From NCBI GenBank assembly GCA_030386875.1, contig CM059560.1, positions 47,968,757 through 48,032,756 of the forward strand: a stretch of DNA of 64,000 nt, given 5' to 3'. Shown one piece after another: positions 12,561-25,796 of this stretch (position 1 is the first letter of the stretch; every line of letters begins with the position of its first letter). A program made the translations under genes and the position numbers. This stretch comes from Morinoia aosen. Its lineage: Eukaryota; Arthropoda; Malacostraca; Amphipoda; Talitridae. The notes under the pieces are model-generated. The model had not been told where the DNA came from. It ran no database searches and saw only the letters and a list, made by a program, of their open reading frames with translations.

Positions 12561-15500
12561 GGCAGAACAGCTCCCAACGTATAATATATTTCTGTCGCAA
12601 CCCTCGCCTAGAAGTTACGAAGGGCGAAAGCCGACGTGAGCATGCGATTTCCCAAGCATGTGGACGCTCATTCCCTCAGCATGGTAGTGACCAAAACTTT
12701 TAGGCATGGTTATGAGCATGATTTTGGGAGGACTGCAAGGAAGTATTCTGATAATCACAAAATGTAAGTAAATGCGATGTCATGAAAATCAAGCAACTAA
12801 GTCCCTTTGCATAGGGAGAGAACTTCATTTAAGAACGATATGAATTTTAATTCATAAGGTATTATGGAAGAAAAATATTTTTCTCACTTTGAAGAGAAAA
12901 AGCTGTGAAGATATGATTTTGCTTTTGTTCAAGTCAAAAATTAAACAATTTATAACTTACAGTAAAATTCTAAGAACTTAGAATACAAATGTTGTTCTCA
13001 GAGCTTGCTCAAACATCTCCAAATTAATTCAAGTTAATATAGGTATGACGGCGCTTATCTTTGATGAAGTGTAATAATTAGGCATCACCTTGCGATATCT
13101 CCTACTTCACAATGAGCACTGACAAAAAATTATGCTTTTTTACCAAACACAATTTGCAACCAAACGTGACACGTTCATGTCATAACTGCAGTATCGGTTC
13201 CCCGAATCATCATAAAACCATTCGAAAATATCTAAAATAACGACAATGCCTTCACTAAAACTATCACGATTTAAGAAAAATAAGATATAAAATATATTTA
13301 TAGAAAAACTAAGGCGGGTAAAAACATCTTTCATAAAAATCTCACGATGTATTTTTAAAATAGAGCTTTCGAGCACATCCACACTCATCTCCAGTATCTG
13401 GAAAATGTGTAAATTACCCTTTCGTGTAATTTTGTGTAAATTACGCTTTCCCACGAATAAGTCTATAAATTTATGACAACGACATTTCAACGTTAACACT
13501 GATGCCATGCATATACAGAGACCGCAATATGTTCGCATAGCAACATGTCGGACTTCTCCAGTGAAAAGGAAAAAATGGAAGGTTCTTTTTGGACAAGCAT
13601 TCAAGGCGCTATCACATAGAGAAGATCGAATCATACACCAAACACACAAAGAAGTATGCAACAGGAAGCACAACCAAATTACGGAATGCTCAGATGTTCA
13701 ATGGAAACTCAATTCCAATTACGAAATTCTTTATAGCCTGATAAGTGAAACTCATCCTCTGCTATTATTCTTTCTCGTAAACTTTATTTTTAACGTTCCA
13801 AGAATCAAAGAAAAAGGTTTCGGATAATAAGCCCTGCATATTATAGCAAGGCCAGAACCCGATAAAACCTAGATCGTACAAAAGAAAGATTATACAAAGT
13901 TGGCATTACAACTTTCGTCGGCGATAGTAGTTTGCCCAACAAAGTGCCCCATAGAAGAGCTGTCAAACAATTGACTCGAGAAGACAGGCAGCTTGCCCTG
14001 CAAGGAAGCCGCCGTCATTAGTCTGGGAAATACTTCTAAAAAACGCCACTGACAGAACTATCAGGTTTCACGGACGAGCTGAAAAACAACACCGCTGCTT
14101 AGCCCTAGCGGTAAAAAGAAATTTTATCAATTTGCTTTCGAAAAAGTGTAATACAATTAAGTCAATCAAATCAACTACATGCGTGGGGGAACTTTGAGCA
14201 TCTTTGCGGGAATAGAAGTATAATATCGAACAGCATAGTCAGTGAGAAACATTCACAAATAAAATTGTTCTTAGATTTTGTGACGTACAAGTTGCAATAA
14301 AGAAAGGTTACGCTAATTAGTCAAGGCCATAAAGAACTGGGACTTTAATGTGGTTTCCGGTTATTGTTACAACTTTACTTCCGAATTTATCCTTCTTAGT
14401 TCCTCCGGGAGCACATGAATTACATCGTAACAAAGAACTTATTATTCGACAGCATAGTTTATTTTATTCAAGGTAAATAGTGGCCATTACTGACACTATC
14501 GTAAGGACCAAGCCCTTTTGTTTCATTGTAATTGCAAATCGCTTACAGCCTGAAGATTGATAACGCACTATTTTGCGGTATTTTCAATACTACCTTTTTA
14601 TTTTTTATTTTTTTTGTACTTTTCTGGCTTTCTCTAAGCTTTTCGGCAATTTTGCAATGCGCAAACAATAAGTACAACAGAAGTCCACACCAGTTCAATT
14701 TTATTCTTGAGGTATCTGAGAGAGAATTCTCGATACATTTAGAAATCACAACCTAGGTAGCTACAGACAAGGTTTCTTTCGCATTAGCAGAATTAAGGAC
14801 GCCAAGCGGGGCAACATTTTTGGCAGCACGCTTCACGTTCATCAGTTCACTTAGCTAGAGACGCATCGAATGAGAGAACGCACGTTCATATCTCTCTGCA
14901 TTAACGAAGCAGCAAATTAGAAATCAGCACAGAAATATTTTTATTGCAAAATAACCCATACTAATTTACAGCGCAATTAAATTTAAATACACGAATAAGA
15001 ATATCGAAGAATGTATTTCGTACACAGTGGATACTTGTATCAGAAATGAGTGACTCAATGTTCTGAAAGCTGCAGCCCTGTCTCTATTATCACATAACTA
15101 TTCTCTAGGCTTTCTCGTTCAATTTATTGGTAAATGTGTCTATCGCAATGCATTGAATTTGGACGTTAAATGCGGTGACTGATGTTTCTCATCCTAGCGA
15201 ACACTTGGTATTTTCCTCCACCTAAATTAATGAGAAATGTCATTCCTTCTCTACAGCAGAGGCTGGCTGTCCCATAATAAAATAACATTCATAGATAAGA
15301 TACCAAAACTGTTCCGTTTTCATACGACACACACGTAGTGCAGTCAACTCCAGTTCCTGGTTTTCTGCTTAGGAGAGTCACAAATTACTCACTGGGGGAA
15401 TACCTCGCCGCTGAAAACCTCAGTGACACGGCAATTTAACTGCAACTTGAACGCTCAACGAACTCAAGTATTGTATCTCAGAACAAAGAAAATTATTCAG

Positions 15501-18500
15501 TCATAATTCGGAGAATGAAGCGGATTCGAAAACATATCAAGCAGAAAAAAGTAGTAAGGTCACAGCAGACTTCATTTCTGGGTAGAACATGAGTCGAGTA
15601 GTTTCATTCCCATTCGGTAGTTTCGTACAATAATGATTAAAAGATTTCACAATACCGTTGAGTTTGCTACCCTTGAAAAGAGGATTGAGAGCTGACGCGA
15701 GACGCTTACTGAGTTGCGCAGTGATAAAATAGCTCAATGGCAAAGAGGATCGATTCAAGTTTACAACATCGCACACGGTTTACATTTTCGTAAACATTGC
15801 GCGAAAGAGAGACCCAATGTTGCTTCCAACCAGGCCATGGTCGCTTCTCGACTAAATAGAAGGATGTCGCTGGTAAACATGCACTCCGTACGATATCAAC
15901 TTTCCCTCTCTCACGAAATTTTGTATTGAAAGCAACGATTATACATAAACTCGGTCCATGTATATATGGTGTCGAAATAATGAAGCGCTATAGTTTACTA
16001 CCACTTTGTTTTGAGAAAACTAAGATCGATAGAAGCTAAAATTCAATCTCTTAATGTTGAAATGAGGAGCAGTAGGGTTAAAGCTTTTAGCGAGCATTCT
16101 TAGTGGAAAAATCCGTAAATTTAACAGAAGTATTTCATAATTTAGTGGAAATATAATTTCTTTCAAATTCTTTCTCAACTTGATGGGTGTTAACTGTTAA
16201 CTCTATTTATCGCTCTAGCAGGACAAGAAGTTTTTATAAGGTTTCAGGTTGTGTTTCTAAATATGTAAAACTTTTTTCAGGTTTTTCTAATCACCTCTAT
16301 TATTCCCAGATACTAATGAAAGGAAGCGAACTTGTGCAAAACTAATCAATGCTTTAACACACACTAAACATAAAATTCTTTCTCTTGAAAAATAATTACA
16401 AATAATGCATCGGAGTATACTCACTTGCAACAACCACTTGAGTTCCATCTTGCTAGTTAGTGCAGTCTGAATCAATCTACGTATTTCCAAATTAGTCAAG
16501 ATAGAGGATTTTTAAAACTCAAAGAACTAGTTTTTGAGCACAGGGTCGTCTATGTTAACATAAATTTATGTTAAGTTAAACGCTCAAGTATTTTAGAGAA
16601 TCTATACACGGAACAAACTTCGAAATTGACAGGAAAAATTCCTGAGTTGTGGACAGATAGTCAATTTGCAATGGTTCAGAGGAACATACAACCAACTGCG
16701 AATCCTCACCTCATCACTACTGGCGCGATACTGAGCTGCGTAACCAAGCAACTGAGCACAGTACTGTGAACTGAGCGAGTGCAAGTCTGCAACGAATCAA
16801 CGATCGGGCACGACTCGTCCTGATTGGCTACGGTGAACGAATCAATGTGGTTGGTACGCGACGCTACTGGTCATGTGGGTGCCCAGTTTTCCGTACAGCA
16901 GCGTAGATTCATCCCATCGGGGAGATTGCGTAAAGAGAGATGCAACTTAAAAATTGACACGTGTGTCTTATGATTTATTTCAAGAAACATCAAAATTAGT
17001 CAAGTCGATTTTAGCCTATAAAGCAACATCATTTCGGGTGAACTTGGCATGCAGAGGGGAAGTGTGACGTCCAAGTTCCATTTATATTGTACACTCATCG
17101 AGCACAAGCCTTGGAAATTTACTTAAACTTTTTGCGCTCATTGCTGAAAAATTTTCAGTTCTAAGCGGTCTCGAATTTCTATTGTCATTTAAATTAAAAA
17201 AATATACCAATGTTATCCATTCTATGCATAAAATAAACCGGACTAACTTGACGTCCACTTGGAGAAAAATCCTCTCTGTTATGTCTCGAATTGGAATTTT
17301 GCGCACGAGGTAGGCCTATAACTGATTTGTTGTAAAATATATCAATGTGGTGTACTGCAACGTGATGATTTTTATACACACTGTAATTTTTCTCTTAGAA
17401 TTGATTATCCCGCAGTTTATTCTATTAACAGGCAGAACTTCAGACATTTTGCTGTTTCATCACAATTTATATTCATAAATGAAAATGTTCGCTACAGTGC
17501 TACATCCAAATATGTATTAAGAGGTTCATAATTTCTTTTAATTGAATTACGAACTGCATTGCTTGAAATAGCCTATGTATTAATAATTTCAAAAATACGG
17601 CGCTTAATTGATAACGAAGACTACTGTTTTGTGATTGTTAATGATTGAAATTCGCAAGATTATTTTACATACATTTACCGAAAAATTGAAGTCTCTGAGG
17701 TAAGAAGGAATTACCTGTAATAGGGCTATTTTTTATCAATTCTCATAAAAGAATGCATCGTACGTTAATGAGGTATTAAAAAAATCTCAATGAAAAATAA
17801 AATTTGCTCGCCATAATTTCCAAATTTAACGTTTAATGGTGGAGTACAGCTTCACAAATGGAACAGGGAATGGTGGTGAAGAAATGTCAGGAGAGGAGCA
17901 AACAGAATCTTATTATGGACTATAGAAATGCAAACGGTTTCACAAATTGACAGATTTTACATGAAGCAATAAAAATACACTTATGTATGATTGAACCACA
18001 CTTGCACGAAAGGTAGGTATCCAAAGGAAATTTTCTGTCATGTATACACTGAAGCATATTTTTGGATTAATTGGCTTGAATTTTCGCTGTCAATGATTGA
18101 GAGCAATGTTTCATTACAATGTATAGAGAACACGAGCCCATCGAAGAGACGGGCTTATTTTATCCTTTATTGAACTAAATTTTTTTAACTAAACGTTGGT
18201 TTCGGTCTATTTTTACATCAATAATTGCTTCTCATTATATCAATCGAATAAAAGTATTTAATCTTAATTATCAGAGCTTAACTCTATTATGGATTAAGCT
18301 CTATTAGTATCCAGGCTCGATCACGGTTGAGATGTTGAATTAAGACAATAAATTAATTCAACATAAAATAATAGTCGTTCCAAACGTTCACCTGGAATGT
18401 TAAATTAATTGTTTTCATGGAACTAGAGTTATGATGCGTAACCTCCTTAACCCACATAAGTACACAATATAGGTCACATGTTCTTAATTGTACTTCAAAC

Positions 18501-18744
18501 ATAATGCACTTCACAAAATTTAAGGAGTTGAACCAAGATGCTCGATTCGGTACTTTCTTGTAACGATCCCCATTTTATGAGTACTAGGTGGACCCGTGAA
18601 AAAATTCAGTCGACATTACCTAACAAATTCTAATATAACATATTCTAATCTGACCAATCCTAACATAACATATACTAACCTATCCTATCATAAAAAATTT
18701 AAAAAATTACAGAATTTCAAAAAATTTACAAAAAGTTAAACAAT
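12561..18744. other. Non-coding, nothing recognised
   Basis: About 6 kb of AT-rich sequence. A 177-codon minus-strand frame at 13140-13673 is low complexity in residue use (Phe/Ile/Cys rich), has no motif I recognise and overlaps another frame on the opposite strand; I do not call it a gene. No RNA gene or repeat terminus seen. Confidence 0.45.
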
Positions 18745-18749
18745 TTTCA

Positions 18750-18815
18750 TCTCCCCCTCCCTCTCTCTTTCTCTTCCTTCTCACCCTCACTCTCTCTCCC
18801 TCTAATGTAACGCGA
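18750..18815. repeat. Pyrimidine-rich low-complexity tract
   Basis: CT-rich run (CCCTCCCTCTCTCTTTCTC and similar) of about 65 bp following a run of AAAATTT-type sequence at 18690-18745. Simple low-complexity DNA. Confidence 0.7.
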
Positions 18816-19972
18816 CCCGACGCGAGCCAACCCATATCGTAGATACCGCAATGATGTTGAAGGGTGTGACGCACAGGTAAGCGTATTCATATATCGAAGA
18901 GTCATTTTAACAGAACCCCAATTATGTTTTTTACGGATCATTTCAGTGAGACACATGGTACACGCAGCCAACCAGTTTTCTATACTGAAAATCATATTTA
19001 TGTAATTTCAGCCTCTTCACTATCGATTCACCGACGCCAATATGGACTCGTTCGTAGGATACGTCATTCATTAAGGCTTCCATGTCTAATTATGTTTCTT
19101 TTTCAACAGTGTTGTGATACAGAGCGTATCATAAGATAGCAAATCGTCTATTTCAATTGTGGAAGGAGAATTTTTCCCTGTTTTTCTTTTCTTTTTTCTA
19201 GGAAGAAAGAGAGAGCGCGCACGCGAGGAGTAGTAAAAGAGAAGAGACGATAATTATGAAATAATGAGGATACTGAAAATGCATGAATAATAGATTGCCT
19301 TGAAAGTGTGGTTATGTTAAATTCCTTGGCACCTGTATAAAGAGAATTACCTGATTACGTGATCAATTACCAAAATGAATAATTCAATTCCGTCACTCAT
19401 TGATCAGATTATGTAATTTGTCTTATTAAAGACTAGGGTCTGTATAAACCAAACATTTTAGTGAAATTATTCCTGAAACAACGTACCTGTGATCGTACTG
19501 CTCAGTATTGCTTTGAGATTATTGTGAGATCCCAATCGAGAAAAGTTCTAGACAATCCAGTAGGGCCAGCTTGTTCTTTGATTTTAGGATAGGTTAAGTT
19601 TGTTCATTATTTAATTTAACTGATGTCTTTATTGTTGAGTCTAGGTTAAAGTAACCAGAATCAAAAAATGCCTTTTTGGTTTCTGAAACTTTTTTCAAAA
19701 TTTTCCAATATACTCTAATGTTAGACGATGATGTGGCTGAGTGGTCAAGTCAATGTTGGTCAAGTTAGGGAGATGAATCGTTTTTGGTGTTACTTAATTG
19801 TCTATACTTAGGTTTGATCATTATTCATAATATATTCACATGTAATTATTGATAATGCCTCGAGCTTTGGAATGGTTTCCATAGAGCACAAATAGGCTGT
19901 TGTCCGTACGCAATAACTGCGCAGGTAGCAAAACGTCCACTAGAAACAAACCGGCATTTAATTAGTAAAAAG
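18816..19972. other. Non-coding left flank of the LARD-like element
   Basis: No supported gene. A short purine-rich GAAAGAGAGAGCGCGCACGCG patch sits near 19204. The sequence ends at CTGG (19973-19976), the left target-site duplication of the next element. Confidence 0.5.
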
Positions 19973-19976
19973 CTGG

Positions 19977-21358
19977 TGTCATAGTTCTACTGTGACTGCT
20001 CTACGCTGTGTTTGTATGAGCGTTAAGAAGAAAAAGTCTGCCTAGCTAGCGACTGAAATTCCTTCGAAAAGACTGACTTCCATAAGAATATCTTCTCGTC
20101 AGTAAGGGCTGCATATTCTTGTCTCCACAATCTTCGCCTAGACATCGTCCACTGTCGCCTTCAGCTCTACCAACCGTCACATCCAACAGCAACAACATCA
20201 TCCTCATCGCTTGAAAAGCGCACCAACACACCCTCTACGTGTGACACGTCACAAGGCGTCGATAGCTTGCCGTGCTGCCAAATGCTTCCATTGTTTAACA
20301 TATGTTCTTTTCCTTCCTTAGAGAGACTTAGGATCTTATTCACTCTGGGTAAATTAACTGTCATCCAATCGTATATCTATTCTCTTCTAATTATATGATG
20401 ATACTTGCCATTTCCGATAGGAATAGCTAACGTAAAGCATTGTCTATAAGAGAACCTGTTTGTTCTCAATACGAACGGCGTCCCAGTCTCCTGCGCTTAG
20501 AAGGCGACGGCCTGAGCAGAAGCTGCCCAGCGATCACGAGGGACAGTCGTACTTATTTGTGTCCGCCTACCTCGCTGCCTGGCAAGTTTAGCCAGGTAGT
20601 GAGGGTTATTCACGGTTATTCGCTGTTATTCTCTGTTATTCAGTGAGTCGTGCATTGACTCATAAGCGCCGTCTACATCCGAGCTAAGTATCCCAATGTC
20701 TTTGTGAACCACACATTCATATTCCTTTTATTTCGCGTAATAAGTCTAGATTCTGTACCAAAAAAATGTATCGCGTTAGGTTTATTGATGAGTTAAGTTC
20801 TGTATTTTGCAAACTAAATGATTCCGCGTCGAGGCTTCACCTCATATAAAATGTGCTTATCGTAATTATCAATGTATTAATGTTCAAATAGTGAAGGCTT
20901 CACCTGCTTATTTTGAGGTCGTGATGCGATTTCCGGAAACTGTATCTTCTGACAGATTAGAGTAATCTCTGAGATTTGATGGCATTACGATCATCTAGAT
21001 TCTTTAGTACGATATGTACATCGCAAGTCAATCACTATCCGAATGTGTAATCCATTGTTATTTGAAAGACGTCATCATTATAACATAAATTTACGTTGCA
21101 ACCGCTTCGTCATTTACCTTATTGAGGCCCTATTCGATTTGCTATGATATTATATTTAATTACAACTAATGACATTGAAAAGTCTCAGTCTATTTCGATC
21201 TTTAATACTAATAAAATAAAATAATGGAGACCTTCAGTCGCGACCATCGACCTTAAGAAAATGAAAGCGACGAGAAAATAACGATGAATAATGAAGGAAA
21301 AGAACTGCCACATGGAAATAGGATGGCAACGTCATGATCCCCAAGCGAGGGTATGACA
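19977..21358 (+). repeat. 5' LTR of LARD-like element
   Basis: 1382 bp, TGTCATAG...GGTATGACA. Contains four tandem 10-bp units of the GGTTATTCNC type (20604-20643) and an AATAAAATAAAATAA polyadenylation-like cluster near 21210, about 150 bp from the LTR end, a plausible site for the R region's 3' end. Short minus-strand frames inside it are repeated in the other LTR and are not genes. Confidence 0.9.
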
Positions 21359-21359
21359 A

Positions 21360-21378
21360 TGGTGGCAGCGGTGGGATT
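21360..21378 (+). promoter_or_regulatory. Primer binding site, tRNA-Leu type
   Basis: TGGTGGCAGCGGTGGGATT starts one base after the 5' LTR. It is the exact complement of AATCCCACCGCTGCCACCA, which from memory is the 3' end plus CCA of animal cytosolic tRNA-Leu (AAG family). A 19-nt match to a tRNA 3' end immediately after an LTR is diagnostic of a reverse-transcription primer site. Confidence 0.85.
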
Positions 21379-24300
21379 TTAAGTTTGTTTAATGATAATT
21401 CTGCTTAATCTTGCTGTGCTCACGCTCCGAAAGAGACCGCTTGAATTTGTCATGCTTACCAATTCCCAATTAAATTTGTCACGCTTACCAACTATCAATT
21501 ACTAAAATTACTAAATTATGCCACGTTACCAAACCACATCTAATTATATCAAATCCACTTCAAATATTTTATAAAGCATAAAAATTGCATTTAATCGGCC
21601 AGACGCAAATTTAGATAGTGAAGGGTGATTTAAATTGTAATGAATGATTATCATTATCATTGTATCAGGGTGTTTAATAATCTATGTCATTGTATCCCGC
21701 TTGCATTTAAATTGTTTCTATTTTAGGTGCCCATTTACTAATATTGTGTCATTTTATTTCTATTGTGAACCTATTTACATTTCATTTATTGTGTTTGTTT
21801 ACTATAAAATTATTCATATGTCTAATCATGCATTAATTTTGGGTTATGATTCATTAATTTCTCTCGATAATCACGTTTCAGGTTAGCCGTTTGCAATCCT
21901 CTGATTATGTTTTGCTCATTATACTAATTATTCCCGTTCTGAAGCTTCATATTTCATTATTATATTGTGTATTAATTGCCTATGTATTTGGATATACCAA
22001 GTATGCAAAAGAATTAATCACAATCGATCTACAAAAATAAACTCAAGCCTCATTCAATTAATTATCGTACATGTTACTGTATTCGAGCAATAAGTTGGAA
22101 TAGGGCTCTGTGAAAATTTCATATAGAAGCCAAGCCATTAAACTGCAGGCGCCATTTTGTATCGACGAAAGAGGCACAAGAGCGGCACTGTTCATGACGC
22201 CGGCTTTAAATTCAAATCTTCAGACTTAGTTGAACGTTTAAAGCTATGTCATCTTAGCTCGTCAAAGTTTAAACTATGTTTGTGAAGTTATCGACTCTAA
22301 AGTATAATTCGTAAACCTTCTTAAAAATTTTACGTGGATAATTTAAAGCTGTACCTTATTAAAAATTAAATTTCATCCTCACATGCTAAAGGAGGCTCAT
22401 GTAAAGGTAAAATTTCATTCAAAATAATATTTTCCGCGCATCAAAAATTTAACATACACTATGTATACTTATAAATTTGATATTTACTAAATTTACTGAT
22501 GCGAAATTATATAATCTACTGGTAATTTCATTCCACGTCCATCTCAAATTTATTGCAATGTGTAACCATGTGATTTCATGTTGAGAGGGATGATGTATGA
22601 TTGTTCACGTCTGGGATGTTGGTGTTGAGGTGCTATGGAGAGGGTGACATTGGCGAGGCTGTGTGCTGTGGTGTCGGACGGTCTACCAAGCCATTGTTTA
22701 CATTCAAGCCACCCTCCACCGCTCTGGCTCTGCCTGGCGCTCGATCCTTCCGACCCTCCTTCCCTCTGCTCCATATGCCCGAGTGCCTGCCTCTACATCC
22801 CTTTTTTTTCTCGATGCCTAACGGACGTACCACGTCCACTCGTGCTACTCATAGTGGACTCTATCTTCATAGCACGTATCGAAGTGATGATCTTATCTCA
22901 CACTCAATTGAAATGTTTGATACTTAAATTTTAACGTAACGTTACGCGTACACTACTTAAACGTAATGATGTAACTTTTTCATTTCATCATTCTATCATT
23001 TGTCATTCTGGATTGCTTGCCATATCTTTTAGTCAACGAATAAACTAATTACCACCGCAAATTGAATACTTGAATATAATTCATGCGCATATCTGGATCA
23101 TTGATTATATAAAAAAAATTATTCTCTCAATGTTCGTATGAATTAGAGCATCGCAACAAAATGTAAATGTTATCAAAATCAAGTGAATCTGATTCTAATT
23201 CAGAGGTCATACCGCTCTGTCATTATCTAAATTCCAACGTTAATGTGTTATTAGAAATTTATGTAGTCTTTCTTTTGGCGATTCATAATTGTCACGTACT
23301 GCCACGTCTAGTTTAAGATTGGAATTAAATTAGGCTTATGTCCTCTTTTGTAAACGCGAAGTAAAGTGGAATGAATGGGGTGAACATGATATGGATACAA
23401 ATGCGAATGCCTGCAACGAGAAGGTGAAAATTTCGGACTAATAAGGTCATTAAATAACCAAAACTGAACTTTCAGTCATGGCGCCATGGACCAGTCGTAC
23501 GCCGGCCGACAACCGGCATCACAAGGACGCGCTTGCCTTGTGTGGTGCCCAACCACGTCGCACAGAGCACCGGCTCAACCACAACCGCACCGCTCAACCC
23601 AGAGGGGGGACAGCAACGTCTGCGCGCACCGTGGACGTGAGCGAGTGGATGGGCATACACGCACACAGCGCGGCACTGGAGGCAGCAACGGCGACGGCAG
23701 CAGCGGCAGCAACAGCGGCAACAGCAATAAGAATGGCGTCACAGCTTGGACGTCGGCGCTTGAGGGATACGCACCTACACCTTCACGTCCCTAAACGCAC
23801 GCACGCACATGCGCTTCGCGTACGAGCATCAGCTGGTCAGCACGCGACACGACGCAATCTCACAACTCCCACAGCAGGTAACATCGACGACGGAAGACGT
23901 GGCGGCGAGTGAAGGGAGCGACGTTATGCCGTAATTACCAGCGAGACGACATATGGGGCAGCAGCGCTCCATAAGATGACGACATCCCGCATAAGAGGAA
24001 AACGTCCACCTTTTATCTCAGGCCTCGTGGAGTTATTTAACTCGAAATTTTCTGCAAGAGGAAACAAGTAAATGGAAGCCCCTTGGACCCTAGGCGGCCA
24101 AGGTATTTAAGGGATTTTATCCCTGAAGTTCTTTAGCTTCACGACTGCTGTATACGGCGGTCATGGCGACAAGAGGGGAACGTCGACGTCCGCTGTTAGG
24201 GGAATAGGTTCTGCCCAAGAACGACTGCACGGAAGTCTTCATGTGACTTCCCCGTATCAGAGCACTTATTTGGAGCAAATCTTGTCGTCAAGCTTCACAT

Positions 24301-24411
24301 CTGTTTCCTCGGAACTACGCGTCATTCCAACGTTGTAGTCGCGCGCGAGGTCGAGAAAAGGGGAAGAAAAAGCATGAGCTTTTAAACAAAAAATCGCGAC
24401 GGAGGGATATT
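21379..24411 (+). other. Non-coding interior of LARD-like element
   Basis: About 3 kb. The first half is AT-rich; 22600-22850 and 23460-24350 are markedly GC-rich. A 144-codon frame at 23478-23912 is Ala/Thr/His/Arg-rich with a CAG/GCA/GGC-type triplet run near 23690-23730; overlapping frames on both strands are also open, as expected from composition. No zinc knuckle, D-T/S-G protease, YXDD or integrase motif is seen. A short purine stretch (GACGGAGGGATA, 24398-24409) abuts the 3' LTR and may serve as the polypurine tract; a stronger one (AAAAGGGGAAGAAAAAG) lies about 40 bp further upstream. Confidence 0.6.
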
Positions 24412-25792
24412 TGTCATAGTTCTACTGTGACTGCTCTACGCTGTGTTTGTATGAGCGTTAAGAAAAAAAAGTCTGCCTAGCTAGCGACTGAAATTCCTTC
24501 GAAAAGACTGACTTCCATAAGAATATCTTCTCGTCAGTAAGGGCTGCATATTCTTGTCTCCACGATCTTCGCCTAGACATCGTCCACTGTCGCCTTCAGC
24601 TCTACCAACCGTCACATCCAACAGCAACAACATCATCCTCATCGCTTGAAAAGCGCACCAACACACCCTCTACGTGTGACACGTCACAAGGCGTCGATAG
24701 CTTGCCGTGCTGCCAAATGCTTCCATTGTTTAGCATATGTTCTTTTCCTTCCTTAGAGAGACTTAGGATCTTATTCACTCTGGGTAAATTACCTGTCATC
24801 CAATCGTATATCTATTCTCTTCTAATTATATGATGATACTTGCCATTTCCGATAGGAATAGCTAACGTAAAGCATTGCCTATAAGAGAACCTGTTTGTTC
24901 TCAATAAGAACGGCGTCCCAGTCTCCTGCGCTTAGAAGGCGACGGCCTGAGCAGAAGCTGCCCAGCGATCACGAGGGACAGTCGTACTTATTTGTGTCCG
25001 CCTACCTCGCTGCCTGGCAAGTTTAGCCAGGTAGTGAGGGTTATTCACGGTTATTCGCTGTTATTCTCTGTTATTCAGTGAGTCGTGCATTGACTCATAA
25101 GCGCCGCTACATCCGAGCTAAGTATCCCAATGTCTTTGTGAACCACACATTCATATTCCTTTTATTTCGCGTAATAGGTCTAGATTCTGTACCAAAAAAA
25201 TGTATCGCGTTAGGTTTATTGATGAGTTAAGTTCTGTATTTTGCAAACTAAATGATTCCGCGTCGAGGCTTCACCTCATATAAAATGTGCTTATCGTAAT
25301 TATCAATGTATTAATGTTCAAATAGTGAAGGCTTCACCTGCTTATTTTGAGGTCGTGATGCGATTTCCGGCAACTGTATCTTCTGACAGATTAGAGTAAT
25401 CTCTGAGATTTGATGGCATTACGATCATCTAGATTCTTTAGTACGATATGTACATCGCAAGTCAATCACTATCCGAATGTGTAATCCATTGTTATTTGAA
25501 AGACGTCATCATTATAACATAAATTTACGTTGCAACCGCTTCGTCATTTACCTTATTGAGGCCCTATTCGATTTGCTATGATATTATATTTAATTACAAC
25601 TAATGACATTGAAAAGTCTCAGTCTATTTCGATCTTTAATACTAATAAAATAAAATAATGGAGACCTTCAGTCTCGACCATCGACCTTAAGAAAATGAAA
25701 GCGACGAGAAAATAACGATGAATAATGAAGGAAAAGAACTGCCACATGGAAATAGGATGGCAACGTCATGATCCCCAAGCGAGGGTATGACA
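24412..25792 (+). repeat. 3' LTR of LARD-like element
   Basis: 1381 bp, collinear with the 5' LTR including the four 10-bp units (25039-25078). Differences from the 5' copy are scattered single bases plus a 1-bp deletion near 25106. Confidence 0.9.
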
Positions 25793-25796
25793 CTGG

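Larger units (their letters stand above)
19973..25796 (+). mobile_element. Complete non-autonomous LTR retrotransposon (LARD-like)
   Basis: Two direct repeats of 1382 and 1381 bp flank a 3.05-kb interior. Both LTRs start TGTCATA and end TATGACA, so they begin TG, end CA and carry a 7-bp terminal inverted repeat. The whole is bracketed by the 4-bp duplication CTGG (19973-19976 and 25793-25796). A primer binding site follows the 5' LTR by one base. The interior holds no gag, protease, RT or integrase that I can find in any frame, so mobilisation would need proteins from another element. I count nine substitutions and one 1-bp indel between the LTRs (about 99.3% identity), which implies a recent insertion. 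Orientation comes from the primer binding site. Large LTRs with a non-coding interior match the LARD class described mainly in plants. Confidence 0.88.

Noticed and set aside
13140-13673. 177-codon minus-strand ORF
   Set aside because: No recognisable domain, unusual Phe/Cys/Ile-rich composition, overlaps an opposite-strand frame and has no partner exons.
22601-22934. Overlapping ORFs of about 100 codons in the GC-rich part of the LARD interior
   Set aside because: Three overlapping frames on two strands, Ser/Pro/Leu-rich, no domain; composition effect.
23478-23912. 144-codon Ala/Thr/His/Arg-rich ORF inside the LARD-like element
   Set aside because: Composition-driven; overlapping frames on both strands are also open and no Gag or other motif is seen. 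Not called as a gene.
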